A stretch of DNA of 64,000 nt. Origin: Cochliopodium minus (lineage: Eukaryota > Discosea > Himatismenida > Cochliopodiidae). The notes under the pieces are model-generated. The model was not told the origin of the DNA, did not search any database, and saw only the letters and a list, made by a program, of their open reading frames with translations. The position numbers and the translations under genes are program-made. The stretch lies in the NCBI GenBank assembly GCA_024220525.1, contig JAMYWO010000107.1:75244-139243 (forward strand), written 5' to 3'. Positions within the stretch are counted from its first letter, which is position 1. Each line of letters opens with the position of its first letter. Shown piece by piece: positions 1 to 12,257 of the stretch.

Positions 1-1872
1 ATTGCGAACAATGCTGTTGGAAAGGGTTATGGTAAGCAAAACTAAATAATAAATTTGAATAAATTATTCTTACTTTACTTTATTTTTAAAATCACTGGAA
101 TTTTATTTTTGATTCAACACATTTTTTTAATTTTTATTTTCTATATTATTTTTATATTTCATATGTTATTAATTTTTCATTCTTAATTTCAAAACACATT
201 TTTTTAAAAACAAATATTTTAAAAAAAATTCTTACAGACATTTTTATTTTTTTAACAAATATTTTTATTTAAAATTTTTTATTTTTTTACAAAATATTTT
301 TATTTAATCATGAATGATTTTCAATACATTTGTTGTTCATTTTAATATAATAAAAGAGTTGGCGAAACATTATCCAAACTGTAAAATAGAATTCATGGAC
401 ATTCCGAACATCCACGTGATAAGAGAATGTAACAACAAACTGAGAGACTTTGTGTCTAACCCTTCCCTCCTTCACGATCCCGAAAAGTGGATGAGTCATT
501 TGGAGTCCACAGGGTGGCTTTCCAGAATTTACCAACTTTTGAACACTGCTGTCAAAATCACCAATTTGACTGTTCAAGGAAACAGTGTCTTGGTCCATTG
601 TTCTGATGGGTAATTTTAACTTTAATCATTTATTTTTCAAACAAATATTTTTAAAAATATCTCAAACAAATATTTTTTAATCTTTACATATTTAATTTTA
701 TGATTATGAACAAAATGTTTATTTCATTATTAAAAATTTTTTTCTACCCCTTTTATTTGACAAAAATACTTCAAATTTTTTTTTTATTTTTTAATTTTAT
801 AAATTTTTTGTTAATTATTTTCATTTTGTTTGATTTTTTGTAATAATTTAATTTAATTGATTTTATCATTAATTTTTTTTTATTAAAAAAAAATTCTTTG
901 ATGTTGTTGTTATTGAATATTTATTTAAAAAACTTAATTTTAAATTTTTTTTTAGTTGGGACAGAACTAGTCAATTGACATCTTTGTCGATGCTTCTCTT
1001 AGACCCATACTATAGAACATTGTATGGGTTTCAAGTTTTGATTGAAAAAGAGTGGCTTTCATTTGGTAAAAAAAAAAAAAATTTAAAAAACAAATAATTA
1101 AAAAAAAAAAATATTAAAATAAAAAAATATTAAAAAAAAAAATATTAAAATAAAAAAATATTAAAACTAAAAATATTAAAAATTTTTTAATAAATAGGCC
1201 ACAAATTTGCAAGGAGATGTGGACACGATCCAAAGGCAATATCCAACCCTTCTGATGGTGAAAGAAGCCCCATTTTCTTGCAATTTCTTGAATGCATTTG
1301 GCAACTGTTGAACGTCTATCCCTCTCACTTTGAATTCAACAAAAAACTTTTGAATTTTATTACTGAAGAATTATTCAGTTGTAAATTTGGTATTACATTT
1401 TTTTTTGTTTTATTTATTTCTATTGAAATTTTTTATTTTAATATTTATTTAATTCATTATTAAAAATTTTGTTTTACTTATTTTTTGCTTGAAAGTTTTT
1501 TAATTTTTTTTTAATTTAAACAAAAAAGGAACTTTCCTTTTCAACTGTGAACAACAACGCTCCTCCGAAAACGTGACTGAGAAGACCGAAAGTATCTGGA
1601 GCTACATCAACTTCCCCAAAAACAAAAGCACGTTCCTCAACCCCCTGTACGATCCGAACCCCAAAGACATCTTGTCCCAACCCATTTTTCCTTATCAAGT
1701 TACCATTTGGAAGGAGTTGTATCTCTCTAGAAACTTGCAAATTGTTAAACCACCACTCTTGAATCAAAGCAAGAGATCTTCTGGCAACAATATTATGGGT
1801 ATCAAGGAGGGTTTGACAAAGTCTTTGAGGAGCTCCAAGGTTGGTGGGTTTTCTAACATTGATGATATTTAA
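1..1872 (+). CDS. Myotubularin-family phosphoinositide 3-phosphatase, 3' part (5' end outside window)
   Basis: Five exons can be followed: 1-31, 357-609, 956-1065, 1198-1389 and 1529-1872, all with GT-AG introns in consistent phase, ending at TAA. The spliced protein carries the PTP-type active-site loop VHCSDGWDRT (Cys-x5-Arg), split by the intron at 610-955, with HCSDG before it and WDRT after. Around it lie typical myotubularin blocks: a start like NNAVGKGYE, then [33 protein letters not shown] and [10 protein letters not shown]. Known myotubularins remove the 3-phosphate of PtdIns3P and PtdIns(3,5)P2 on endosomal membranes. Cys and Arg are both present, so an active rather than dead member is inferred. 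The N-terminal PH-GRAM domain lies upstream of the window. After the catalytic domain there is only a short Ser/Lys-rich tail, with no visible FYVE or coiled coil. Confidence 0.93.
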
Positions 1873-2211
1873 TCTGATTCATTTCGTTTGCGCATCATTG
1901 ATTTTGTTCCTCCTGTTTCCCTTTGTTTGGGATCTCTTCTTTCTAAATGAAATAATTTCAAAATAAAATAGAGGATTTTTAAAAAATTGAACTTTTGTAA
2001 TTGAAATATTTCTCCAAATTTTTTCTATTTTTGCGATAAAATAATAATTATTTTATTTATTATTTTAATTATTTTTTATTAGTTTTTTTTTCTATTTATT
2101 GTTTTTTACAAAAATTAAAAAAAATAAAAAAAAAAAAAATTAATAAAAAAATTGAGTTTCTCATTCACTGATAATCAATTCCAAATAAACCTATAATTTC
2201 AAAAAGAAAGA

Positions 2212-3987
2212 ATGAACGAAAAATTTGCATTCAATAAACTAGAATTCCTCTTGGAATTGCAAGAAATTAGATATGAAAAGAATTATTTCTTTGGAGATGA
2301 AGAACAATTGAAACAAGCAATTGAAAATAAAGATATATCTCAATTGAAAGGTAATTGTATAGATCAAAATCATTTTCAAAAAAAATATAAAAGGATGATT
2401 GATAATTTGGACTCATTAATCAATAATAAAGTTTTTATGTAAAGATATCAAACATCATATAAAAATTTATATGCAATTTGATTCAAATTAATTTTCAATA
2501 ATTAACAATGTTGAAGATAACAGAGATAATACGTTTCTACATAAGGCATTCATGAACAAAGAAAAAGAATATGAGATGGAGAAAATCAGATTTCTCATGG
2601 AATACAAATGCGATATGAATGCATCAAACTACTTGAAGAAGACGCCCATATACTTTGTATTTCAAAATAGCGGAGAATATCCGATAAAAATATTGAAAGA
2701 GTTTTGTCAAAACTCTGAATTCAAGGAAATGTACTTAGGATTTACGATTCTACACTTTGCATGTATGCACAACCAAAATTTGGAAGTGGTTAAATACCTG
2801 ATAAACGAAAAAAAAATGAATATAAATGCAAAGAGTAATAATGGATACACTCCTTTCATGTATGCTGTCAAAGAAAACAAAAACATCGAGTTGTTAAAGT
2901 ATTTCGTCGAGGAATTGAAATGTGATATCAATCAAAGAAGCGATTTGAACGAAACACCTCTCCATTTGTTATGTATGAAGGAAAATTTCGATTTCGATGT
3001 GTTGAAATATTTAGTCGAACAAAAAGCAGACACCTCTCTAAAAAATAAAAACGAGAGCGTTCCTTTAGGTGATTTGATCATCAATACGAAAGATGTCGGG
3101 ATTGTGGAGTATCTTCTCCAAAACACCTTTTTTGAAAGTGAAGAGAAAAAGAAACTTTGTTTTTTGGATTGTTTGTACAATACTAATCTTGATGTCATCC
3201 GATATTTGTTGGATCAGTTTGACCATTTTGATTTTAATATGAGGGATTCTGTGAGTGGGAGACATTTCTCTCATATTTTTTTCGATTACAATAACAATAA
3301 CCTGGAGATTGTTAAATATATGGTCGAAGAAAAAAACTTGGATATGAAATGGGTTGATTCCGATGGTTTTCTCTTTTCCAAGTTTTTTGTCAATCAAATG
3401 GCTCCACTTTTGATTGTTTCAAGTATTTTCTAGAGAAATTTGACTTTGATTTGAATGAATTGGATAAATTTGGATGTTCTCCTCTTTACCACTTTGTTAC
3501 TAAAGGTTGCTGTTTTGATGAAACATCAGAAAGAATCGTTCCGTTTTTGGTTTTCTCTTTGTCCAAAGGTGCCAATTTTCATGAGACCATTGGAATCAAT
3601 GAAATATCTTTGACTTCATTTGGAAGTCTTATTAAAGATTTAGAATGTGAAGAAAAATTTGAGTCCATAGAATTACTCAAAAAAATCTTTGATGATTATG
3701 AAAGAGGAGTTCTTTGGAATGTTGACAATCATCTCTTCTTTTCTAATCATATCAAAAATACCATTTACCAATTCACCATTTCTTTGAAAACGATCTCAAA
3801 TCTAAATGGAATCAAATTTCCTAAGTATCTTGTTTATTTAATGATCCAAAACATCGTTTCTAACTTTCTTTCTCTTTCAAACAAATATTGGAAGATAAAT
3901 AAGAACATTATTGTTTATCCTTTAATTAAATTCATAATGAAAGAATACATAAAACTTTTTTTCATAATGCTCACTTCCGTAGTTTGA
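2212..3987 (+). CDS. Ankyrin-repeat protein with a one-base frameshift near 3383
   Basis: Exon 1 (2212-2350, MNEKFAFNKLEFL...) is joined by a GT-AG intron to an exon starting at 2517 (DNRDNTFLHKAF). The protein is a run of divergent ankyrin repeats with recurring cores such as TILHFACMHNQNLEVVKYL, TPFMYAV and TPLHLLC. At about 3380-3388 the frame changes within a run of six T: reading resumes one base back as CQSNGSTFDCFKYFLE and continues the repeats to 3987. One missing T explains this, so it is either a recent disabling deletion or a homopolymer sequencing error. The last 60 residues hold a box (TIYQFTISLKTISN, then KFPKYLVYLMIQNIV) also seen in three other genes here. Ankyrin repeats bind proteins; the box suggests a cullin-ligase adaptor, which is inference. 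Confidence 0.82.
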
Positions 3988-4232
3988 AATGAAAGAAGAT
4001 AAAAGATTCTTGTTTCTAGCAATTTCGTTTTCTGGAAAATGATTGTTTAACATGATCTACAAAAAATGAGGAATGAAATAAAAGGCATTAATAATCAATA
4101 AGCTCTGTTTCGATAACAAAGTTTCTCTTCTTAGTTGCAATCTTGATCATCACAAAAAAGATTTGATCAATTTATCAAATTGAAACAAGAAAGTTCAGAA
4201 TTTAAGTGAGAAAAAAGATTTCGCCAATTTAT
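3988..4232. other. Intergenic, nothing recognised
   Basis: This AT-rich spacer lies between the 3' ends of two convergent genes. No open frame with protein-like composition and no clear repeat was seen. Confidence 0.4.
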
Positions 4233-4689
4233 TTAATCAGTTTTTTTTGAACTCATAGGTAACAAATTTAGATCGGGAGGAAACAAAACTATAATCCACT
4301 CCAATCTTTTTTTCACATTCTTCAAGCCTCTTAACGAATATGAAAGATATATTATTTTACTTTTGGTGTTTGTTAAGAATTTAAGGAAACTCTTGCAACC
4401 ATTTTCTCCACCGATGCTGCAAAAGTTCAGGTAGAGTAAGGTATCTTCAGATGTTACTTGATTGTATATATCATCATTTTCAGAGCAAATTCGATTTGGA
4501 AAAAATAACTGGTGCCATTTATGAACATAAGGATCCGAATCTACCACTTTGAAAGTGTAATCAACTAAGTTTAGACCTACAGCTTTCATTTCTTTCTTCT
4601 ACAATTTTTTTGGCTGTCTTTATCCCTATTTTGCAATCAAATTCGACAATTTCTTTTGCTGTTAATTTGTTTATGTTTTTTTCAGCCAT
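4233..4689 (-). pseudogene. Unrecognised gene broken by a frameshift
   Basis: Reading from an ATG at 4689 gives MAEKNINKLTAKEIVEFDCK and on to about IKTAKKIVEE, then stops early. A second frame opens at 4589 (MKAVGLNLVDYTFKVVD) and runs to 4233. The two parts abut without GT-AG sites that would join them, so a frameshift near 4590-4600 in the gaaagaaa stretch is the simplest reading. Both halves look protein-like for this genome. I recognise no domain. It could instead be two unrelated short reading frames. No function is proposed. Confidence 0.35.
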
Positions 4690-4769
4690 GTAATTTTTTT
4701 TATATTAGATCATTATAAGATATTTTATTTAATAAAATTAAAAATTCATAAAATATTCCATCAGACCTA

Positions 4770-5097
4770 TGAATATTGTTCATTTTCAATTGAAAATTCT
4801 ATTTGAATTTGAAGCTGTATGGGAAAAAAAATTATACAGACAAAATCTCTTTCCTATGCATCGAATAAGTTGGATCTATTCTAAAGATCCCATTTGGTGC
4901 TATCTCTATGAAAATGAAATATAGATAATAACAATGATCTTACATACAATAAACTCCTGTTTGGCAATGATCCCAAATTCTTTTTCGTTGAATTTGGCAG
5001 TGAATTGGATAGGGCTCCAGAAATCCTTAAAAAGCTTGATCTTATTCAAAAAGAGAAGAAGCCTATGTTATTCCAAATTGATAAGAAACACCAATAA
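4770..5097 (+). pseudogene. Degraded relic resembling the triple-WWE gene at 52983
   Basis: Fragments in different frames can be read one after another: MNIVHFQLKILFEFEAVWEKK, then after an A-run LYRQNLFPMHRISWIY and KDPIWCYLYENEI, then after another shift NKLLFGNDPKFFFVEFGSE. The block IYSKDPIWCYLYEN resembles IYDQPLWCYFSL in the intact WWE gene at 52983-54173, and both are followed by an acidic/aromatic strand. With at least two frameshifts and a stop in about 330 bp it cannot be expressed as one protein. The match is short, so family assignment is tentative. Confidence 0.35.
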
Positions 5098-5192
5098 CAG
5101 CAAATTGATAAGAAATAAGCTAATGTATTTTAATTTCTCAACAAATTTCCCTTCAAATATTACAAAAATTGTTAGTTTAATTTTTTGTTTAT

Positions 5193-6538
5193 TCAATTTT
5201 TCTTCACCAACAAACAAATTGGACAAACAAAACCTTCTTTTTTATCTTTGGATTCTTTTCCCAATGAAGGAAAGTTTTGCACTACACATTTAACACAAAC
5301 TTTATCACCACAAGAAGAGCACTTTTTAGGTTTTGGAATTGGAAGAAGTTTATCAGAGCAAAAAGAGCAATGACCTTCTTTAGTAACCAAAGGAGTAAGG
5401 CTAAAATTTTTAAAGAAAAAAAAAAAATTTTAATAAAAATATTTTTAAAGAAATCAAAGAAATATTTTTACTTTAATTTAACATGAATAAAACCAGTGTT
5501 TTTATTTTCTAATTTGAACCACTTGTCGTGTGTTGTGGATAAAGGATAACAACTAGATGAAGTAATTTCAAGAGATCCGATCTCCTCACTTTTACCAAAG
5601 ACTGAAAAATCCTTTGCTACAACTTTTTGTTGTTAAAGATTTTAAAAAACTAATTAATATTGAATCAAATTGCTTACTTTGAATAGAAAAATTTCCAACC
5701 ACTTGGTATTCGAATGTTTGCTTTTCATAAACTGGATTAAGTGTTTTTTTACAAATGTAACTCTTTTTCAAGTATTGCTTGGGATAATTTTTTGGAGTGA
5801 TTTCGAAGAAAACATCTACAAATAAAAGAATTAAAAAATTAAATTCTCAAAAAAACTTTGTAACCAAAAATAAGAAAAAATAAAAAAGATGAAAATAAAA
5901 AAAAATTTGGACCTCTTAAAGGTGTTCTTGTGAATTTGGAAGATTCTGGTTCAGGCAGATCTGTAGCTCCTAGTAAATGTACAGTGAGTTTTCCCTTACC
6001 ACTGAAAGTTTGTTGGGTTTCAGACTTTGAGAGAGTGACAGGAACCAAATCTTCTTTGGGGATCTCTATTTGTTTGTTTTCTCCAAATTTGACAAGGCTG
6101 GTCGTTTCTCTGAAAAGTCTTGTCCCACTTGGCAAAAACATCTCTTTTCCAATTTTAAGATCTATCAATCTTTTTAAAACAAAATAGTCTCCTTTTGATG
6201 TTGAATCCTGAGAAAGAAAATTAAAAAAAATTCAAAAAAAAAAAGTATTTCAAAAAAAATATTTCAAAAAAAAAACTCAAAAAAAATTTCAAAAAAATAT
6301 TCAAAAAAAAATATTACATAGAATACAGGCATTCCCATTTCTAACAATAAAATACGGTCGCTTAAGATTTTGAACTCTGCATCGATTTCTTCTTGTGCCT
6401 TTTGTTTGCGGGAATTTTCCAACTCCTCCAATCTCAGTCTTTCCAGCTCCTCTTCTTTTTTTCTCATCTCTTCTTCCAATCTCAATTTCTCTTCGTCTAC
6501 TTCTTGTTTCTTTGGGTCATTAGGTAATCCTCCTATTA
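5193..6538 (-). CDS. Coiled-coil / C2-domain / zinc-finger protein, 5' end lost at an N
   Basis: Five minus-strand exons join in frame. The first begins after an acceptor near 6538 (GGLPNDPKKQEVDEEK) and leads into a Glu/Lys/Arg-rich coiled coil. The next reads LKIGKEMFLPSGTRLF. Then comes a C2-type beta-sandwich: GKLTVHLLGATDLPEPE, later KKTLNPVYEKQTFEY (the usual 'TLNPVWNE' strand) and GSLEITSS with KWFKLENKNTGFIHVSL. The last exon (to 5193) is a Cys-rich zinc finger with four CxxC-type pairs (CSFCSDK, CSSCGDKVCVKC, CPICLL), FYVE/RING-like. C2 domains commonly bind phospholipids or Ca2+, so membrane recruitment is inferred. Canonical Ca2+ aspartates are not obvious. Exons upstream of 6538 should lie across the low-complexity gap ending at the N at 6653. 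Confidence 0.78.
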
Positions 6539-6540
6539 GA

Positions 6541-6582
6541 AATAAAAAATAAATAATAAATAATAAATAATAAATAATAAAA

Positions 6583-6613
<31 letters not shown>

Positions 6614-6653
6614 TAAAAATAAAAATAAAAATAAAAATAAAAATAAAAATAAN
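6541..6653. repeat. Low-complexity tandem repeat ending in an undetermined base
   Basis: A run of taataaa units passes into about ten copies of a 6-bp aaaaat unit and ends at an N (6653). The gene on its left lacks its 5' exons and the gene on its right lacks its 3' half, which suggests an unresolved assembly junction. Confidence 0.85.
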
Positions 6654-6654
6654 A

Positions 6655-8325
6655 AAGATCTCGACAAGATAAAGATGGATTGGGTGACATATTTACTAAA
6701 CCCGTGCCATTCCCAATCGCTTCATTTGTACTGGCTTCATTGTTGAAATACACATGGTCCAAATTTATCAAAGGTGTAGGCGAAGTGATTCTTATGTTCC
6801 CAAAAAAGTTTCCAATGTTCGTTCCAGAAGGAGCCATTGAACCAGAAAAGTACATATTTCTTAATGAAACAGTTCCAACAGAAGCACCATTGTAATACCC
6901 AATAAATCCTATTTAAACAATAAAAAATTAAAATGATTTTAATATTGAAAGTTTCACCTCCTGAACAAGAAGAAGATTGAGAGAGAGAAGCTTTAACGTA
7001 AATATCACTCATGCTGATAATATCAGTTGTCGACGAATAATGAGTTCTTTATTTATTATTAATTTAAAAAAAGTAAATACCAATTTTTATTTTTTATTTA
7101 CCCTATCAAACCTCCTGCTTGATAAGCGGAAATCACATTTACCTTTGGCCCAACATAGAGTTGTGTGACTGAAAAAGTAAAAGAAAATCGTAGAAAATTA
7201 AAAAAAAATTAAAACTTACAATTTAAATTAAAATTCGTGTTTCCAACTAATTTTATTGTTAAAAAAATTATTAGGATCATAAAATTTAATAAACAAAAAT
7301 AAATTTTTTTACACAATCCGCCAGTTACTTGGGTGTTTATAATTGTGCCTTGAAGGACACCACTCCTTGTTATTGTCATATTGCTGATTTGTCCAACTAA
7401 CCCTCCTTTATTAATCAAACATAAAAAAAAACAATAAACAATTTGAAAAATAATTAAGTAAAGTAACAATACCTGTGAAGGGATTTGTGGTTTGGAGAAT
7501 TAGTTGAGATGCATTATTTTGAAATCCCAAGTTATGACAGTTGCTCATCACACCATGACAAATAAGCCCAGCTATCATAATTAAATAAAAGAAAAATTAA
7601 GAATTTGATTTAAAAAAAAACAAAATGTGAAGAATTTAATTTATAAATAAAAATTTGGAGAATTTTAAATATATTAAAAATTACCTATTCCACCAAAAGT
7701 TTGTTGAGTTCCTATTCCTTTCACCAGCGTATTTTGAATTACACAATTATCCATGTTTCCATAGGAAAAAGATCCAACTTTATTTCAAAAAACAATCAAT
7801 ATAATAAGTTAATTATAAAAGTAAATTAATACATAATCCACCAGAAAATGCTACTCCAGTAATTGTATTTGAAAGAGAGGGATCTGTTGTATTGAGGGTG
7901 ATGTTGTAGGCATTTGCATTTGTGCAACTTTCACACAAAGCACCCATTCTTCTTGCAGTTTCGTTACCCACATTGAAGTTCAATAAAATGAGATTTTTTA
8001 GAGTGCATGACATTCCTTCCAATATAATCCCTTTTTATGAATTTTTATTTGAAATTATTAATTATTATTTGTTATAGGAAGTTTCCCTTAAACGATTTTT
8101 ACCATTATTGCTTGTAAAATTAATTATTTTGTTGAATTGTCCATCCAATGTTCCCTGGAAGTTTGTGATATTGCTTACAAAATTAAAATTGGTACAATCG
8201 ATAGTTTGATTCAAAGCGTAGTAAACCGTTGTGTTTCTTGTGATCAAATTTTGAAGATCATTGCAGGAAGAAATTATAATGACTGATGAAACACATTTTA
8301 TCAAAAAAATTATCCCCAACAACAT
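6655..8325 (-). CDS. GLUG/beta-helix surface protein, copy A (3' half missing)
   Basis: The start MLLGIIFLIKCVSSVIIISS is a signal peptide. It is followed by CNDLQNLIT and a rung with LDGQFNKIINFTS. Each later short exon encodes one beta-helix-like rung with GLUG-type glycines: GVAFSGGL, GGIG, NKGGLVGQISNMTI, GFIGYYNG. Asn-x-Ser/Thr sites are abundant. Copies B and C then continue into a Ser/Thr/Pro stalk and a membrane segment, but copy A stops at LSCRDL beside the N at 6653. It is therefore the 5' half of a gene, truncated by an assembly gap or a real deletion. GLUG motifs occur in extracellular adhesin-like proteins; a cell-surface role is inferred. Confidence 0.72.
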
Positions 8326-8497
8326 TATCTACAATTTTAAATTTTAATTGGTTATTTTCTATATCCAAAAACATTCATTTACCAATCTTACAATCATTTT
8401 TTTTTATATTATATTTCAAAATAAAATTCAATATAATATAATTTAACGAAATTTAATACTTGTTGATTAAATTCACGTTATCAGATTTGAATTAATT

Positions 8498-11400
8498 CTA
8501 ATTCATCTCAGTATCAACATTACTAATTTGTTTATCAAGTTGAGATTTTTTTCTCCAAAGAAAAATTGCAATCAGAATCAAAACAAAAATAGAAAGACCA
8601 ACAACTCCCAAAATGATTCCAATAATTGCTCCAATTGGAATTCCTCCTTTACAGTTTGCATTCAAAGATGAAGAAAGAGATACAGAAAGAGTATTCTGTT
8701 GATTATTCACTGTTGATCCAATTTTATCACATTTGTTGTTCACATATGTTGGTTTCACACTCAATTGATTTTTATTAAAATTGAGTTGTTGAGTACAGTT
8801 GTAATTTACCAATGAAATATTCACATTTCCATTTTGAGGTTTTTGATCCAAAACCAAACTTATGTTTCCACTCAATGTAACACATCCTGAAACATTTAAT
8901 GCAGCTCAAAAAATTAAAAATAAAGATTAAGAGAATAAAATAGATAATAAAAAAAAATTTTACTGTTTCTATTGCTTGATGGTGAGATCAAAATAACAAT
9001 TGATGTATTTGAAGTTTGATTAAAATTTCCATCAACAAGAATGCTTGATCCATTCAATGTGAGTGTTTCAGTTATTTCCAAATTTCCACCAATCACGATT
9101 GTTGTTTGATTCAAAGTGATTGTTTGTGAAATGGTTGTTGTGGTGTTTGAAAATAAAGGTGCGTATTTGTATCCCCAATTTTCTCCATTTAAAACACAAG
9201 TGATATTGAAAACTGAAGAATCTACGATTATTCCACTCGTTGGACATTTTTCACAATTTATCACTTTGTATAAACATGGTATTGTTGTTATTGATGGAAC
9301 TAATGTTGGAACTAAGGTAGATGGTTCTGTAGTAGAAGGTTCTATTGTAGGTGTCAATGAAGAAGGAATTAAGGTGGATGGTTCTATTGTAAAAGGTGTC
9401 AACGAAGAAGGTATTAAAGTAGACGGTATAAGGGTGGAAGGTTCTGTAGTAGATGGAGCAGTTGTTGAAGGTATCAGAGTAGAAGGAGTGAGTGTTGATG
9501 GTGTCAGTGTGGAAGGTTCTGTAGTAGATGGTGATAATGTTGAAGGCTCTGTTGTGGAAGGAGTGAGTGTTGATGGTGTCAGTGTTGATGGTGTCAATGT
9601 TGATGGTGGTGTTGTTGAAGGTTCTGTTGTTGATGGAGTGATTGTAGAAGGAGTTATTGTTGATGGTGAAGTTGTTGCTCCTTTTTTAATTTAAATAAGG
9701 AAAAATGAAAAGTTAAAATAATAAATCAATAATAAATACCTTGACAAGTACAAGCTCCAAATGTATAATAATACTCAGATTGTAATGCGTCACCTCCCCA
9801 AATTTTAGACTAATTTATTTTTGAGAATTATTAAAATTTATTTACAAATGAATAAATATAAATAAAGATTAAAAGAGAAAATTAACCTGATCAAAAGTAT
9901 CGATAATAGTGTTATAAAGATCTCGACAAGATAAAGATGGATTGGGTGACATATTTACTAAACCCGTGCCATTCCCAATCGCTTCATTTGTATTGGCTTC
10001 ATTGTTGAAATACACATTGTCCAAATTTATCAAAGGTGAAGGCGAAGTGATTTTTATATTTCCAAAAATGTTACCAATGTTCGTTCCAGAAGGAGGAATT
10101 GAACCAGAAAAGTACATATTTCTTAATGAAACAGTTCCAACAGAAGCACCATTGTAAAATCCAATTAGTCCTATTGAAACAAAAAAAAAAATATTAAAAG
10201 TCAAATGATCATCCTAATGATAATAACGTTGATATTATTCTAATGATTAAAAATAAATTACTCACCTCCCGTTTCTGCTGTTGATTGAGAAATCGAAGCT
10301 TTAACATAAATATCACTCATGATGATGATGTCAGATGATAATGAACAATGAAATCTTTGAGGATTCAAGTAGTATAAATACTAAATAATAATTGTTATTT
10401 TTATTTTTACCCTATCAAACCTCCCACTTGACAAATAGAAATTACATTAACTTTTGGCCCAACATAGAGTTGTGTGACTATTAGTGTAAAGAAAAACAAA
10501 TTTTCCATCACTTTTTTAATATCAACAAATTTTAAACTTACAATTCAAATGTGATTCTGTAAATCCTACTGAAAATGTTATTATAAATGAGAAATTAAAG
10601 AAAAATAAAAAATAGTTCTTACATAAACCAGCCACTCTAAACTGGGTACTTATTATCGTACCTTGAAGGACACCACTTTTGGTAATAGTTGCATTATTCA
10701 CTTGTCCAATTAACCCTCCTTTATTTATAAAACATAAAAAAATATTGTTTAAAATAAATTAGAATAAAGTAACAATACCTGTGAAGGGATTTGTGGTTTG
10801 GAGGATTATTTGGGATGCATTATTTTGAAATCCCAAGTTATGACAATTACTCATAACACCATGACAAAAAATTCCAACTTTTAAAATTCAAGTTGTTGAA
10901 AAATCTTTTTAATTAAAAAAAAAAATCACTTTACCAATTCCTCCGACACTTTGATTTCCTGTACCATTTACCTTTGTATTTTGAGAAACACAATTATCAA
11001 TTACTCCGCCACTATTGAAATCTCCGACTATTTAAATGAAACATAATTAGTTTATTAATTATTTAAGAAAGAGAATACCTATCCCCCCAGAAAATCCTTG
11101 ACCAATGATCGTATTTGAAAGAGAAGGATCTGTTGTATTCAGCGTAATATTGTAAATATTGGAACCTGCGCATTCTCCACATAATGCACCCATTCTTCTT
11201 GATGTTCCATCTCCAACATTGAAGTTCAATAAAATGAGATTTTTTAATGTGCAAGATATACAATTGGATGATCCCTAAATTTAACAAATATTTTATAATG
11301 ACAATTAGTTTGTAAAAATGATAGAAACAACGTAAGGTAAATTTTCATTATTATGCGAATCACTATACACTGTATGTAAATATGAATATAAGAAGGTATT

Positions 11401-11691
11401 TAAAAAATGTAAGATATATATTATTTATTTTTGTTTTATTCAACGAATTGAAAAATAACCTCCATCGCTCGTAAAATTAATTATTTTGTTAAATTGTCCA
11501 TCCAATGTTCCCTTGAAGTTTGTGATATTGCTGACAAAATTAAAATTGGTACAATCGATAGTTTGATTCAAAGCGTAGTAAACCGTTGTGTTTCTTGTGA
11601 TCAAATTTTGAAGATCATTGCAGGAAGAAATTATAATGACTGATGAAACACATTTTATCAAAAAAATTATCCCCAACAACATTATCTGCAA
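8498..11691 (-). CDS. GLUG/beta-helix, mucin-stalk, single-pass surface protein, copy B
   Basis: This is the most complete reference copy. In order: a signal peptide (MLLGIIFLIKCV, ATG at 11682, with an alternative in-frame ATG at 11691); about nine short exons each carrying a Gly-rich GLUG-like rung; a rung ending NPSLSCRDLYNTI; a Ser/Thr/Pro stalk of 5-residue units such as PSTLT and PSTTE (about 9300-9680); a Cys module (CLYKVINCEKCPTSG); a beta-rich module with many N-glycosylation sequons; and a C-terminal exon with CKGGIPIGAIIGIILG, a single membrane helix, then WRKKSQLDKQ and a short cytoplasmic tail. The predicted topology is type I plasma membrane with an extended ectodomain. Its 3' part is almost identical to copy C and its first exon to copy A. 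Confidence 0.85.
9300..9685 (-). repeat. Ser/Thr/Pro mucin-like tandem repeat in copy B
   Basis: Degenerate 15-bp units encode PST-x-[TEA]-type pentapeptides, about 25 of them. Such stretches are usually heavily O-glycosylated stalks. Copy C has a shorter version at about 13050-13310, so length differs between paralogues. Confidence 0.85.
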
Positions 11692-12257
11692 TTTTAAATT
11701 TTAATTGGTTGTTTTCTATATCCAAAAAAACATTCATTTACCAATCTTGATGAAAACATTTTTTTTTTAATTTCAAACGAGGATATATAAATAAAATATT
11801 TAAATATTTAAAAATCAGTAATTGATTAGATTTTTTTTTTTCATTTACCTCTTAATGAAATGTAATTCAGTATTTTCAAACCCTTCATGAAGAACAAGTT
11901 TATTCAAAATTTTGTAATTAAATCTTCCTTTAAATCCCCAATAGTGAATTTACATTACTTTACATATCCCATTTGGTTTCTTCGAGAAACACTTTTTGTA
12001 GGAAAGCCAAGATGATCATTGGTTCAAATTTTTACCATGAAAACAACTCATTGCCAAAAAACAAAAAATATCACCTTTGTTTACCAAGATGCAGACGATT
12101 GATTTCAACACAACATACCCCCACCAAATCTTACACTAAATTTTTGAACTCAAAATCAAACAACCAATAACTACAAAAATTGGAATTCAAAAATTATTAT
12201 TTCCAATGATTTTATTTGTGATGAAAAAACAAGGAGATATTGTAAATTGGATATTTC
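11692..12257. other. Spacer between surface-protein copies B and C
   Basis: The part next to copy B resembles the sequence upstream of copy A (ttgg-ttttctatatccaaaaa-cattcatttacc), as expected of a shared 5' flank or promoter. An open frame at 11973-12170 on the plus strand has no supporting features. Nothing else was recognised. Confidence 0.35.

Noticed and set aside
9116-9694. Plus-strand frame with Val-Asp-Gly / Val-Glu-Gly repeats
   Set aside because: It is the antisense reading of the Ser/Thr/Pro stalk of surface copy B. It lacks splice logic and flanking domains.
11973-12170. Plus-strand 65-codon frame between surface copies
   Set aside because: No domain, splice context or homologous counterpart in the other spacers was seen.
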